A stretch of DNA of 34,298 bases from Novosphingobium sp. GTDB taxonomy: Bacteria > Pseudomonadota > Alphaproteobacteria > Sphingomonadales > Sphingomonadaceae. The translations under genes and the position numbers were made by a program. Each line of letters opens with the position of its first letter. Within the stretch, counting starts at the first letter, position 1. Under the pieces are notes generated by a model, which saw only the letters and a list, made by a program, of their open reading frames with translations, did no database searches and was not told the origin of the DNA. This document shows positions 18,327 through 28,800 of this stretch, one piece after another. The stretch covers positions 1 to 34,298 of the forward strand of contig PNJT01000008.1 of the NCBI GenBank assembly GCA_013822005.1, given 5' to 3'.

Positions 18327-19004
18327 ATGATCAAGCGCATTCTTCTGACAGCGGGCGCCGCGGCGAGCATTCTGGCAATGCCGGTGAATGCCCGGATCGA
18401 GATAAATACTGACGACAGCGCGGTAACCGGCGGCGGCGGAGCAAACCTGCCGCCCTACCTGCAATGCGTGCCCTATGCCCGCCAGCTGACCGGGATCCAG
18501 ATCCGCGGCGACGCCTGGACCTGGTGGAATCAGGCCGAGGGCCGCTATGCCCGCGGCTTCATGCCCAAGGTCGGCGCGGTGATGGCGCTGAAGCCCCACG
18601 CCAACTCGCGGCTGGGCCATGTGGCGGCAGTCAGCAGAATCGTCGATTCGCGCACGATCCTGATCCGCCATTCGAACTGGAGCCCGATAGGCGGTCGCCG
18701 CGGCCAGATCGAGGACAATGTCAAAGTGGTGGACGTCTCCGAAGCGGGCGACTGGAGCGCGGTGCGGATCTGGTATGCCCCGATCCAGGCGCTGGGCGGC
18801 TCGCACTGGCCGGTCAGCGGGTTCATCTATCCGGGGAAGCCCGCCAAGGCCGAGAAGCTGACCCGCCAACCGCTGCTGCCATGGCCCGAAGCGCCCAAGG
18901 CGGGGAAGCCGGGGAAGCCTGCGAAGGCGGAGAAGGCAGCCAAGCCGACGAAACCGGGCAAGGACCCGATCGCCGATCTGATCAAGAAGAAGACGGGCTG
19001 GTAA
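18327..19004 (+). CDS. exported CHAP-domain protein (putative peptidoglycan amidase/endopeptidase)
   Basis: Signal peptide; CHAP Cys motif YLQCVPYARQLTGI and His motif SRLGHVAAVSRIVD; Lys/Pro/Ala-rich tail. Confidence 0.85.
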   Translation: MIKRILLTAGAAASILAMPVNARIEINTDDSAVTGGGGANLPPYLQCVPYARQLTGIQIRGDAWTWWNQAEGRYARGFMPKVGAVMALKPHANSRLGHVAAVSRIVDSRTILIRHSNWSPIGGRRGQIEDNVKVVDVSEAGDWSAVRIWYAPIQALGGSHWPVSGFIYPGKPAKAEKLTRQPLLPWPEAPKAGKPGKPAKAEKAAKPTKPGKDPIADLIKKKTGW

Positions 19005-19032
19005 TCCTCCCCCTGAGGAGGAGGACTAAGGC

Positions 19033-19320
19033 CTAAGCCTTCGCCACCGGGGCATCGTCGCCCAGATCTTCGTACCATGCCTCGACCGGGCCGTTCAGCT
19101 TGAGCGTCAGCGGCTGGCCGTGGCGGTCCATGGTCTTGCCGGCCTGAACCCGCACCCAGCCTTCGGAAATGCAGTATTCCTCGATATTGGTGCGGACCGT
19201 ACCCTTGAAGCGGATGCCGATGCCGCGCATCAGCTTGTCTTCGTCGAAATATTCGCTGCGCGGGCTGATCGCGATGCGGTCGGGCGGCAGGTCGGGTCCG
19301 GATTTGGTTTCTTCGCTCAT
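19033..19320 (-). CDS. DUF3297 family protein
   Basis: 95 aa; DLPPDRIAISPRSEYFDEDKLMRGIGIRFKGTVRTNIEEYCISEGWVRVQAGKTMDRHGQPLTLKLNGPVEAWYED. Confidence 0.85.
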   Translation of the reverse strand: MSEETKSGPDLPPDRIAISPRSEYFDEDKLMRGIGIRFKGTVRTNIEEYCISEGWVRVQAGKTMDRHGQPLTLKLNGPVEAWYEDLGDDAPVAKA

Positions 19321-19422
19321 CCTGCGCGCACTACCCAGCTTTCAGCCCTTGTCAATTCGCGCAGGGCACTCTAATGGCGCCCATCGCATTATCCGAACGG
19401 CCCTTGCGGCCTTTGGGGGAAT

Positions 19423-19497
19423 GGGCGCGTAGCTCAGCGGTAGAGCACACCCTTCACACGGGTGGGGTCACAGGTTCAATCCCTGTCGCGCCCACCA
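19423..19497 (+). tRNA. tRNA-Val (anticodon CAC), CCA encoded
   Basis: GGGCGCGTAGCTCAGCGGTAGAGCACACCCTTCACACGGGTGGGGTCACAGGTTCAATCCCTGTCGCGCCCACCA folds as a cloverleaf; anticodon loop TTCACAC. Confidence 0.95.
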
Positions 19498-19509
19498 TTC
19501 CCGCCAGTC

Positions 19510-20943
19510 TCAATAGCCGATCAGACCCAGCGCGTGCCGGATAAACATATCGCGGTCGGCCACCCATTGCGATTGCGGGGGCAGTTGCGGATCGGTGAAG
19601 GTCCAGCCCTCTTTCGAATAGACCCGCGCGAACTTGCCGCGGGTATTGAACGCCAGTGAGACCATCCGCTGCTGCGCCCTGGTGGTCAGGGCATTGCCAT
19701 CCACCACCGTGCTGCCGGGCTCAAACCCGGTGCCTTGCGGGCGCAGCGCAAAGACGTAAGGCTCTGTCCGGAAGCTGTCGACCGAGGTGTTGAAGAACAC
19801 CGAGAGGTAAACCTGGTCGAGCGATTGCAGCGGTGCAGCCGGCATGCGCCAGCGCGGATCGACCATGATGTTCCAGGGATAGAGGCCAGGCTGCCCGTAC
19901 ATGATCTCTGTGCGCAGATCGACCAGCGTATCGCGCACCGCCTGTGCCGGGGCCTGGCGCTGGATCTTGAGGCCATTCGACCAGGTGAAGCCGAACGCCG
20001 AAATATCCAGCGGCGGCATGGCCGAGGGCGGCGCGCCGTTGGGGGTGTTGGCGACTGTGACGTTCTCGTAGATCCTGAGGTAGGCCTTGTCCTTCAGCTG
20101 ATGCCCGCTGGCCTGATCGGCCCAGCCGCGCTGCCCGCGCCAGATGGAATTGCGCATGTGCGAAACCAGAATGCCGTTCACGTAAGTCGCGTGTTCCTGG
20201 TCGCTGTTGGTGCCGACATTGCCGGTGAACTCGCTGTCCTCGACATAGAGCATCGACTGCCCGCCGGGGATGAACAGCGCGTTCTTGCCGCCGAACACTT
20301 TCGAGCGGCGGATCACCGCAGTGAACAGCCCGGGCCGCCCGCCCTCGAACGCCTCAAGATGGATCGCGCCCTTGGGCTGGATCGCGCCGGGGAAATCGAG
20401 CTCGATATCGGCCATCTCGAAATGGACGCGCTGCCGCCCGATACCGAGCAAGCGCATGGTGACGGTGGCCCATTGGTCATTCGTCCGGAAAATCACCCGC
20501 TGGCCGGGGATCGAGCTGTGCAGCAGGTACTGCGTGCGATCGGCCGAACCGGCGATCTGCGGCAGCCAAGGGTAGAACGGATAGACACAAGGGTTCCCGG
20601 CCTTGTCCTTGGCCTCGTAGGTTATCTCAAACCCGCCCTCGGCCCGCCCGCCCAGCGAATCCCGGCTGGTCCCGGAGAACACCTCGCGCCCCGCCGCGCG
20701 CGAAGCATCGCATTTGACGTAGAGCCGCACGGCGGGCCGGCGCAGGCCCTGCATCGGCATGTAGAAAGGATAGGCCGATGTTGGCGCAGGCGCGACGGGC
20801 TGCAGCGCGGGTGCCGGTGCGGCCTTGGCCGGTGCGGGTTTGAGCGGCGCAGGCACACCCTGCCCTCCGGCCAGCGCCGCCGCAGCGCCGCCCAGCACGG
20901 CAAGGGTCACCAAGACAAGTTTGCGCGTCATCATCATGAACAT
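19510..20943 (-). CDS. exported protein with predicted right-handed beta-helix-like region
   Basis: 477 aa; signal peptide MTRKLVLVTLAVLGGAAAALAGG; Pro/Ala linker; repeated strand-turn pattern (VIRRSKVFGGKNALFIPGGQSMLYVEDSEFTGNVGTNSDQEHATYVNGI). Confidence 0.7.
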   Translation of the reverse strand: MFMMMTRKLVLVTLAVLGGAAAALAGGQGVPAPLKPAPAKAAPAPALQPVAPAPTSAYPFYMPMQGLRRPAVRLYVKCDASRAAGREVFSGTSRDSLGGRAEGGFEITYEAKDKAGNPCVYPFYPWLPQIAGSADRTQYLLHSSIPGQRVIFRTNDQWATVTMRLLGIGRQRVHFEMADIELDFPGAIQPKGAIHLEAFEGGRPGLFTAVIRRSKVFGGKNALFIPGGQSMLYVEDSEFTGNVGTNSDQEHATYVNGILVSHMRNSIWRGQRGWADQASGHQLKDKAYLRIYENVTVANTPNGAPPSAMPPLDISAFGFTWSNGLKIQRQAPAQAVRDTLVDLRTEIMYGQPGLYPWNIMVDPRWRMPAAPLQSLDQVYLSVFFNTSVDSFRTEPYVFALRPQGTGFEPGSTVVDGNALTTRAQQRMVSLAFNTRGKFARVYSKEGWTFTDPQLPPQSQWVADRDMFIRHALGLIGY

Positions 20944-21010
20944 ACCCCTCGCCCAAACAACTTCCTATCGCGTTAACCGTGCGCGCCAAAACCCGTTCCC
21001 CACCCCCCAC

Positions 21011-21113
21011 CCCGTTCGTCCTGAGCTTGTCGAAGGGCCGCCCTTGCCTTCGTGCCGCGCGTACTGACGCCCGAAGAAGAGGACAGTGCTTCGACAAGCT
21101 CAGCATGAACGGG
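21011..21113. repeat. REP-like inverted repeat (CTGAGCTTGTCGAAG type), second copy
   Basis: CCCGTTCGTCCTGAGCTTGTCGAAG (21011-21035) and CTTCGACAAGCTCAGCATGAACGGG (21089-21113); inner 15 bp perfect. Confidence 0.87.
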
Positions 21114-21196
21114 TTTGGGGGGAGCAGTATCTGTTGAAGGCAGCGCAGCTTCGCAGCCTTGCACCCTTTGGTGCGAAGCGGCATAGCGCCCGCACT

Positions 21197-22474
21197 ATGC
21201 ATGATATCAAGTTCATCCGCGAAAACCCCGCAGCTTTCGACGCCGGTCTGGCGCGCCGGGGGCTTGAGCCGCTTTCGGCCCCAATCCTTGCCCTCGACAG
21301 CGAGCGGCGCAGTGTGGCTACCCGGATGCAGGAAGCGCAGAGCCGCCGCAACGACGCCTCGAAGCTGATCGGCGCGGCGATGGGCCGGGGTGACAAGGAT
21401 GAGGCCGAACGGCTCAAGACCGAAGTTGCGGAACTGAAAGACACTCTGCCCGCGCTCGAAACCGAAGAACGCGAGCTGACCCAGCGCCTCACCGATGCCC
21501 TGGCGATCATCCCGAACCTGCCCGCCCCCGATGTGCCCGAAGGCGCGGACGAGCATGCCAATCTGGAAGTCAGCCGTTGGGGCAGCCCTCGTGCCTTCAA
21601 CTTCCCGCCCAGGGAGCATGCCGACCTGGGCCCGGCACTGGGGCTCGATTTCGAAACCGGCGCGCTGATTTCGGGTGCGCGATTCACGTTCCTGCGCGGC
21701 GGCATGGCCCGGCTGCAACGCGCGATCGGTCAGTTCATGATCGACCACCAGACCAGCGTAAACGGCTACAGCGAATGCAACACTCCGGTGCTGGTGCGCG
21801 ATGAGGCGATGTACGGCACCGACAAGCTGCCCAAATTCGCCGAGGATTCGTTCCGCACCACCGATGGCCGCTGGCTGATCCCAACCTCGGAAGTCACCCT
21901 GACCAGCTCGGTCATGGGCCAGATCCTTGACGAGGCGGCCCTGCCAATGCGGATGACCGCGCTGTCGCTGTGCTTCCGCAGCGAGGCCGGGGCGGCGGGG
22001 AAGGATACGCGCGGGTTCATCCGCCAGCACCAGTTCGAAAAATGCGAGCTGGTCAGCGTGGTCCGCCCCGAAGACAGCGCGGCCGAGCATGAACGCATGA
22101 CCGACGCGGCGGAATCGATCCTGCAAGCGCTGGAGCTGCCCTACCGCAAGGTGCTGCTCTGCACCGGCGACATGGGCTTTGGCGCGCGCAAGACCTATGA
22201 CCTTGAGGTCTGGCTGCCGGGGCAGGAAACCTACCGCGAGATTTCGTCCTGCTCGAACTGCGGCGATTTCCAGGCCCGGCGGATGAATACGCGGTACCGG
22301 CCCGAGGGCGGTAAAGGCACCGAATTCGTCCACACGCTCAACGGGTCGGGCCTCGCAGTGGGCCGCACCCTCGTGGCGGTGCTGGAAAACTACCAGCAGG
22401 AAGACGGCACGGTCGAAATTCCCAAGGCTTTGCTGCCCTCTATGGGCGGGATCGACCGGCTGGTTCCGCTGTGA
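21197..22474 (+). CDS. serS: serine--tRNA ligase
   Basis: [23 protein letters not shown]...; class II motifs [68 protein letters not shown]. Confidence 0.97.
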   Translation: MHDIKFIRENPAAFDAGLARRGLEPLSAPILALDSERRSVATRMQEAQSRRNDASKLIGAAMGRGDKDEAERLKTEVAELKDTLPALETEERELTQRLTDALAIIPNLPAPDVPEGADEHANLEVSRWGSPRAFNFPPREHADLGPALGLDFETGALISGARFTFLRGGMARLQRAIGQFMIDHQTSVNGYSECNTPVLVRDEAMYGTDKLPKFAEDSFRTTDGRWLIPTSEVTLTSSVMGQILDEAALPMRMTALSLCFRSEAGAAGKDTRGFIRQHQFEKCELVSVVRPEDSAAEHERMTDAAESILQALELPYRKVLLCTGDMGFGARKTYDLEVWLPGQETYREISSCSNCGDFQARRMNTRYRPEGGKGTEFVHTLNGSGLAVGRTLVAVLENYQQEDGTVEIPKALLPSMGGIDRLVPL

Positions 22475-22486
22475 TGTTTCAAATAG

Positions 22487-22556
22487 CCCGTTCGTCCCGA
22501 GCGAAGTCGAGGGACCGCCGCGCACGCGACCCCTCGACTTCGCTCGGGGCGAACGG
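22487..22556. repeat. inverted repeat (CCCGAGCGAAGTCGAGGG type)
   Basis: CCGTTCGTCCCGAGCGAAGTCGAGGG paired with CCCCTCGACTTCGCTCGGGGCGAACGG, about one mismatch, between serS and surE. Confidence 0.87.
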
Positions 22557-22570
22557 ATTTGGGGAATGAT

Positions 22571-23335
22571 GTGAGAATTCTGCTCACCAACGACGATGGC
22601 ATCCACGCCCCCGGGCTCGACGTGCTGGAAGCGATCGCGCGGCAGTTTTCGGACGACATCTGGATCGTTGCCCCGGTCGAGGAGCAATCGGGGGCGGGGC
22701 ATTCGCTCACGCTGGGCCGCCCGGTGCGGCTGCGCCAGCATGCCGAACGCCGCTTTGCCGTATCCGGCACGCCGACCGATGCGGTGATGATGGCACTGAG
22801 GAAGGTCATGCCGGACCGGCCCGACGTGATCCTCTCGGGCGTCAACCGGGGGGCCAATCTGGGCGACGATGTGACCTATTCGGGCACCGTTTCGGCCGCT
22901 ATCGAAGGCGCGCTGGCGGGGATCCCTTCAATCGCGCTGAGCCAGGTCTATGCCAGGGAAGGCATGGGCGACACTGTGCCGTTCGGGGCCGCCGAGGCCT
23001 GGGGGGCCAAAGTGGTCGGGCCCTTGCTCGATGCGCCTTTCGCGCCGCGTACGGTGATCAATGTCAACTTTCCTGCGATCGAGGCGAGTGCAGTTCAGGG
23101 AATTCGCGTGGTTCGCCAAGGATTTCATGACTATGCGCGCGGATCAGTGGTTGAAGGAACCGATCCAAGGGGGTATCAGTACTATTGGTTCGGCCTGCAC
23201 GGGATTGAGCATACCCCCGGTCATGCCACCGACCTTGAAGCAATCCAGGACGGGTACATCAGCGTGACACCACTGCAACTCGACCTGACCCACGATGCGT
23301 CGCTGGCGGCGCTGGCTCCGCGTTTCGCCACATGA
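22571..23335 (+). CDS. surE: 5'/3'-nucleotidase SurE
   Basis: GTG start; VRILLTNDDGIHAPGLDVLEAIA, APVEEQSGAGHSLT, SGVNRGANLGDDVTYSGTVSAAIEGAL. Confidence 0.97.
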   Translation: MRILLTNDDGIHAPGLDVLEAIARQFSDDIWIVAPVEEQSGAGHSLTLGRPVRLRQHAERRFAVSGTPTDAVMMALRKVMPDRPDVILSGVNRGANLGDDVTYSGTVSAAIEGALAGIPSIALSQVYAREGMGDTVPFGAAEAWGAKVVGPLLDAPFAPRTVINVNFPAIEASAVQGIRVVRQGFHDYARGSVVEGTDPRGYQYYWFGLHGIEHTPGHATDLEAIQDGYISVTPLQLDLTHDASLAALAPRFAT

Positions 23336-24177
23336 AGCGCACGGGCGCCCTGGCCCTGATACTCGCGGCGCTGATCGCCGCTCCATCCCGTTCGCAAACG
23401 CCCAAAAGCGACCCCAAGACCGAAACGATGCATGTCGTCCAGCCGGGCGAGACGCTGGGCGGGATCGCCCAGCGCGCCGAAGTGCCGCGCGTGCTGATCA
23501 TCGAGGCCAATGGCCTGAAAGAACCCTACGCGCTGAAAGCCGGGCAAAAGCTGGTGATCCCGCGCCGCCGCAGCCATACGGTGAAAGAGGGCGAAAGCGC
23601 CTTTGACGTGGCGATGGCCTATGGCGTGCCTTGGGCCGATATCGCTGCTGCCAATGGCCTGAAGAGCGACGCCAAGATCAAGCCAGGGCAGAAGCTGGCG
23701 ATCCCGACCACCACCGCGGTCAAGGCCGCGCCGCAGAGCACGCCTTCGCCGTCGATCAGCACCGAAGACAGCAAGGACCTTCCCGATACCGCCGCGCCGA
23801 AGTTCGCCTGGCCGGTCAAAGGCAAGGTGCGCCGCGCCTTCCTCGCCGCCAAGGGCGGCAAGACCGGCCACGACGGGATCGACATTCTGGCCGATGAGGG
23901 CACCGCAGCGCGCGCGGCAGCAGCGGGCAAGGTGATCTTCGCCGGACAGGGGCCCGAGGAATACGGACTGACTGTGATCGTCTGGCACACGGGCCGCTGG
24001 ACCACGACTTACAGCTATCTGTCCAAGATCACGGTCAAGGAAGGCGATTCCGTCAAGGCTGTGGAGCGGGTCGGGCTAGTGGGTGAAACCGGCCTCGCCA
24101 CCGAACCCCAGCTCCACTTCGAGATCCGCCGCAACAAGCTGCCGCAGGATCCGGCGCGGTATCTGCCGAAGCCGTGA
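23332..24177 (+). CDS. NlpD-like protein: two LysM-like motifs and a C-terminal M23/LytM domain
   Basis: LysM-like [30 protein letters not shown] and [31 protein letters not shown]23-like [27 protein letters not shown]...[22 protein letters not shown] overlap with surE. Confidence 0.9.
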   Translation: MKRTGALALILAALIAAPSRSQTPKSDPKTETMHVVQPGETLGGIAQRAEVPRVLIIEANGLKEPYALKAGQKLVIPRRRSHTVKEGESAFDVAMAYGVPWADIAAANGLKSDAKIKPGQKLAIPTTTAVKAAPQSTPSPSISTEDSKDLPDTAAPKFAWPVKGKVRRAFLAAKGGKTGHDGIDILADEGTAARAAAAGKVIFAGQGPEEYGLTVIVWHTGRWTTTYSYLSKITVKEGDSVKAVERVGLVGETGLATEPQLHFEIRRNKLPQDPARYLPKP

Positions 24178-24188
24178 GTCCTCTCAAA

Positions 24189-24211
24189 ATCCTCCCCCAA
24201 AGGGGGAGGAT
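24189..24211. terminator. hairpin, possible terminator or short repeat
   Basis: Perfect 10-bp inverted repeat ATCCTCCCCC-aaa-GGGGGAGGAT after the nlpD-like gene; no clear U-tract. Confidence 0.5.
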
Positions 24212-24301
24212 CTATGCGATTTGGACCTCGCCCTTGAGTGTTTTCGCCGATTGCGCACCAGCAGTAGCACTTTGCCGCCACCCCGTGTAAGGGGCCGCGC
24301 G

Positions 24302-25666
24302 ATGGCAACCGTAATCCCAGATCAGAAGCGTGTCGGCATGGTCAGCCTGGGCTGTCCCAAGGCGCTGGTCGACAGCGAGCGCATTCTCACCAAACTGCGC
24401 GCCGATGGCTATGCCATGTCGCCCGACTACGAGGGTGCCGACGTGGTGCTGGTCAACACGTGCGGGTTTCTCGATTCTGCCAAGGAAGAAAGCCTGGCCG
24501 CGATTGGCGAGGCGATTGCCGAGAACGGGCGGGTGATCGTCACCGGCTGCATGGGCAATGAGGCCGAGCTGATCCGCGCCAAGTTCCCCGCAGTGCTCGC
24601 GGTCACCGGTGCGCACCAGTACGAAGCAGTGGTCGAGGCGGTTCACGAAGCCGCGCCGCCCAGCCAAGGCCCTTACATCGACCTGGTGCCGCAGCCCGAC
24701 ATCAAGCTGACCCCGCGCCACTACAGCTACCTCAAGATTTCCGAGGGCTGCAACCACGCCTGCTCGTTCTGCATCATCCCGAGCTTGCGCGGAAAACTGG
24801 CCAGCCGCCGGATCGACGCGGTGCTGCGCGAGGCGGAAAAGCTGGTCGCGGCGGGGACCAGGGAGCTGCTGGTGATCAGCCAGGATACCTCGGCCTATGG
24901 CGTCGATGTCCGCCACGAGGAACGCACGTGGAAGGACCACCCGGTCCGCACCCACATGACCGACCTCGCCCGCGAACTCGGCCAGCTGCGCACGCCCGAG
25001 GGTGACACCCCGTGGGTGCGACTTCACTATGTCTATCCCTATCCGCACGTCGATGCGGTGATCCCCTTGATGGCTGAAGGGCTGCTCACCCCCTATCTCG
25101 ACATTCCCTTTCAGCACGCCAGCCCCTCGGTGCTCAAAGCCATGAAGCGCCCCGCCAACGAGGCCAAAGTGCTCGAACGGCTGAAGTCATGGCGCGCAAT
25201 TTGCCCCGATATCGCCGTGCGCAGCTCGTTTGTGGTCGGCTTCCCCGGTGAGACCGAGGCCGACTTCCAGTACTTGCTCGACTGGCTGGATGAAGCCCAG
25301 CTCGACCGCGTCGGCGCCTTCCGCTTCGAACCCGTTGCCGGCGCCTCAGCGAATGACCTGCCCGGCGCAGTGCCCGAAGAGGTCAAGGAAGAACGCTACG
25401 GGCGGATCATGGCAAAGACAGAGGCGATCAGCGCGGCGAAACTTGCCGCCAAGGTCGGCCAGACAATCAAGGTGATCATCGACGAGGTTGGCGAGCCCGA
25501 CGAAGACGGCGATCGCGGCGCGACCGGTCGATCACAGGCCGACGCGCCCGAGATCGATGGTGCGGTATACTTGCGCGAAGTGCCGGACACGCTGAAGCCG
25601 GGTGATTTCGTCGAGGTCCAGATCGAAGACGCCGACGCGCACGATCTGTTCGGGGTAATCGCCTGA
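24302..25666 (+). CDS. rimO: ribosomal protein S12 methylthiotransferase RimO
   Basis: [37 protein letters not shown]; radical [27 protein letters not shown]-terminal TRAM-like region. Confidence 0.96.
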   Translation: MATVIPDQKRVGMVSLGCPKALVDSERILTKLRADGYAMSPDYEGADVVLVNTCGFLDSAKEESLAAIGEAIAENGRVIVTGCMGNEAELIRAKFPAVLAVTGAHQYEAVVEAVHEAAPPSQGPYIDLVPQPDIKLTPRHYSYLKISEGCNHACSFCIIPSLRGKLASRRIDAVLREAEKLVAAGTRELLVISQDTSAYGVDVRHEERTWKDHPVRTHMTDLARELGQLRTPEGDTPWVRLHYVYPYPHVDAVIPLMAEGLLTPYLDIPFQHASPSVLKAMKRPANEAKVLERLKSWRAICPDIAVRSSFVVGFPGETEADFQYLLDWLDEAQLDRVGAFRFEPVAGASANDLPGAVPEEVKEERYGRIMAKTEAISAAKLAAKVGQTIKVIIDEVGEPDEDGDRGATGRSQADAPEIDGAVYLREVPDTLKPGDFVEVQIEDADAHDLFGVIA

Positions 25667-25724
25667 TCGCAATTGCCGCGCGTCTGGACCGCTTGGACCA
25701 CACCCTTGAGCGGAAAAATTCTCG

Positions 25725-25821
25725 TCCTGCAGCGAGAGCAAACCATGCCCGCAAAGCCGGGGACGCAAGCCAACGATTTCAAAGAACCGCTGCGAACATT
25801 GCAGGCGGCGGGGATGCAGGA
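25725..25821 (+). ncRNA. candidate GEMM-like (c-di-GMP-I riboswitch-like) leader RNA
   Basis: GCAAACC (25738-25744) followed by CCGGGGACGCAAGCC (25757-25771), resembling the conserved GEMM GCAAACC...GGGACGCAAAGCC core; enclosed by a perfect 7-bp closing stem TCCTGCA/TGCAGGA; internal hairpin CCGCTGC-gaacatt-GCAGGCGG; 60 nt before the next CDS. Confidence 0.4.
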
Positions 25822-25881
25822 AAATGTGGGCAGCTATCCCCGCGCCTTTACAGCCCCGGCTGATCCCGGCACTAGCACGGC

Positions 25882-28800
25882 GTGGATATCGCAGCGTTCA
25901 TCGCCAAGTATTGGGGCAAGCCCGGAGGCGCCGAACGCGCCACTTATCAGATGTTCCTGACCGAACTGGCGCAGATGCTGGGCGCGCCCACCCCCGATCC
26001 GGGCAGCGGCGGGGGTGAACTGGGCAATTACCAGTTCGAAGGCCCGGTCAAGAGCGAAGCCGTGTTCCTGTCAAAGGCGAACAAGCGGATCGACCTTTAC
26101 AAGCGCGATTGTTTCATCCTTGAAGCCAAGCAGAGCCAGCTCAAACCCGGCGAAGTGCTCCCGCTCGATCCGCCCGAAGAAGCGTTGGAGCCGGTTTACG
26201 ACCTGTTCGGCAACATCACCGGGCACCAGTCTCCCGGCGGCAGGCGCAAGCCGCGTTATGACCGGCTGATGGCCGATGCCCGCGTCCAGGCCGAACGCTA
26301 TATGCTGGCCCTGCCCAGCGGCCACCGCCCGCCGCCGTTCCTGATCGTGGCCGATATCGGCCGGGCGTTCGAGCTGTACTTCGACTATACCGGCGACGGG
26401 CGCGGGTACGGCTTCTTTCCCGATCAGCAAAGCTACCGGATCGTCCTGACCGCGCTGGGCGAGGCCGATCAGGTTGGCAGCACCGGCCTGTCCGCCTTCG
26501 ATCTGCTGAAGGCAATCTGGCTCGATCCGGCCAGCGTCGATCCGCGCAAGAAAGCGGTGGCGGTCACCCGCGATATCGCCGCCCGGCTCAGCCGCGTGGC
26601 CGAAGCGCTGGAAGCCGAAGAGCGCACCCGCAACCCCGGCAAAGCCGATTTCGAAGTTGCGCTGGGGATCGAAAAGACCTCGCTGTTCCTGATGCGGGTG
26701 CTGTTCTGCATGTTTGCAGAAGATGTGGAATTGCTGCCCAAGGGCAGTTTCACCCAGTTCCTTGAAGAAGCCCGCGGCAAATCGGCGCAATGGTGGTCTT
26801 CGGGGCTGCACGATCTGTGGGCCAAGATGAACCAGGCCGAAGAGGTCAACCGGTTCTGGCCCTATGGCGATGCGATCGTGCGCTATTTCAACGGCAACCT
26901 GTTCAGTTCGGCCAGCGTCTATAACCTGCCGCAGGAATTCAAGGGCGAGCTGTGGGAAGCCGCCAAGCGCGATTGGCGCAGCGTCGAACCGGCGATCTTC
27001 GGCACCCTGCTCGAACAAGTGCTCACCCAGGCCGAACGCTCGAAGCTGGGCGCGCATTACACCCCCCGGCCCTATGTCCAGCGGCTGGTCAACGCGACCA
27101 TCGGCGATCTGCTGGTTCCCGAATGGGAAGCAGCGCGCGATGCGGCCCGCGCCGCCGAGCTGGCCGGGGATCATCCCGCCGCGATGGAAGCGCTGGGCCG
27201 GTTCCACCAGCGGCTCTGCGCGATCCGGGTGCTCGATCCGGCCTGCGGCACCGGCAATTTCCTTTATGTGGCGATGGAACTGCTGCTCCAGCTGGAAAGC
27301 GAAGCGATCCAGCTGGCCGCCGAACTGGGCGAACCGCTCAGCCCCAAGGTTCATCCCAACCAGTTCCTGGGGCTGGAACTGAACCCGCGCGCGGCGGTGA
27401 TCGCCGAACTGGTGCTGTGGATTGGCTGGCTGCGCCACCGCCTGGCCAACCAGCCCGAAGCGATCGGCGATCCGGTGCTGCCAACGCTCAGCAACATCAA
27501 CTTCGGCACCCACGGCGGCTATGATGCAGTGCTGCGCCACAAGCCGACCGGCGAGGCCGATACCGACAATCCGGTGATCCCCGATTGGCCTGAGGCGGAC
27601 TTTATCGTCGGAAATCCGCCGTTTATTGGCGGCAAGGACCTCCGTGCCAAGCTGGGCGGGGACTATGCTGAGGCTTTGTGGAAAGCCAACCCGCGCGTCC
27701 CCAAGAGCGCCGATTTCGTGATGCAATGGTGGGACCGCGCCGCGCATCTGCTGACCGCGCAGGACAGCCCGCTGCGGCGGTTCGGGTTCGTCACCACCAA
27801 TTCGATCACCCAGACCTTCTCGCGCCGGGTGATCGAAGGCTATCTGGGCAAACCTTCTGTCACCCTCCCCGGCGGGGAGGGGTTAGGGGTGGGGGTTCCG
27901 CCCCAGCCGGACAGCACCGAACCCCCACCCCCAGCCCCTCCCCACCGGGGAGGGGAGCAAGCGGGCGAGGAACGCACCCTATCCCTCATCCTCGCGATCC
28001 CCGATCACCCCTGGACCCGCGCCACCAAGGACGCCGCCGCGGTGCGGATTGCCATGACCGTGGCCGAGGCCGGCGTGAAGCACGGCAAGCTGATCGAGAT
28101 CGTGAGCGAAGGCGGGCTCGATACCGACAATCCGGTGCTGGAAGAGCGCGAGGCCGAAGGGCGAATCAATCCGGACTTAAAGTTGGGGGCGGATGCTACT
28201 TCTGTGGTCACGCTCAAAGCCAACGAAGGTCTGGCTTCACCAGGCGTCAAGCTCCACGGCGCAGGCTTCATCGTCTCACCTCAGGAAGCCGCACACCTTG
28301 GCCTGGGCAAGCGCGAGGGGCTTGAGGTGCATATCCGCCCCTATCGCAACGGCCGCGATCTGCTGCAGAATTCGCGCGGGATGATGGTGATCGACCTGCT
28401 GGGGCTGGATGAAAAGGCCGTGCGCCAGCGTTACCCCGAAGTCTATCAGCATCTGCTGGAAACGGTGAAAGGCGAACGCGACGCCAATCGCCGCGACAGC
28501 TATCGCAAGCTGTGGTGGATTTTCGGCGAACCGCGCAAGGACCTGCGCCCCGCGCTGGCCGGACTGCCGCGTTATATCGCGACGGTCGAGACCGCCAAGC
28601 ACCGGGTGTTCCAGTTCCTCGATGCCGCGATACTGCCCGACAACATGATTGTTGTGACGGCCAGCGATGATGCATTTCAACTCGGTATCTTGTCCTCAAG
28701 TTGGCACGTCGATTGGTCGCTGGGAATCGGCGGCACACTCGAAGACCGCCCACGCTACAACAAGAGCCAGATATTCGACCCCTTCCCCTTCCCCGATCCC

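Noticed and set aside
20627-22741. 704-aa minus-strand ORF over serS
   Set aside because: Antisense to serS and continues into other genes; not a credible protein
25673-25960. 95-aa ORF in the rimO to R-M gene intergenic space
   Set aside because: Overlaps the R-M start out of frame and coincides with the structured GEMM-like leader; no protein signature
26071-27747. 558-aa minus-strand ORF inside the R-M gene
   Set aside because: Shadow of the sense methyltransferase frame
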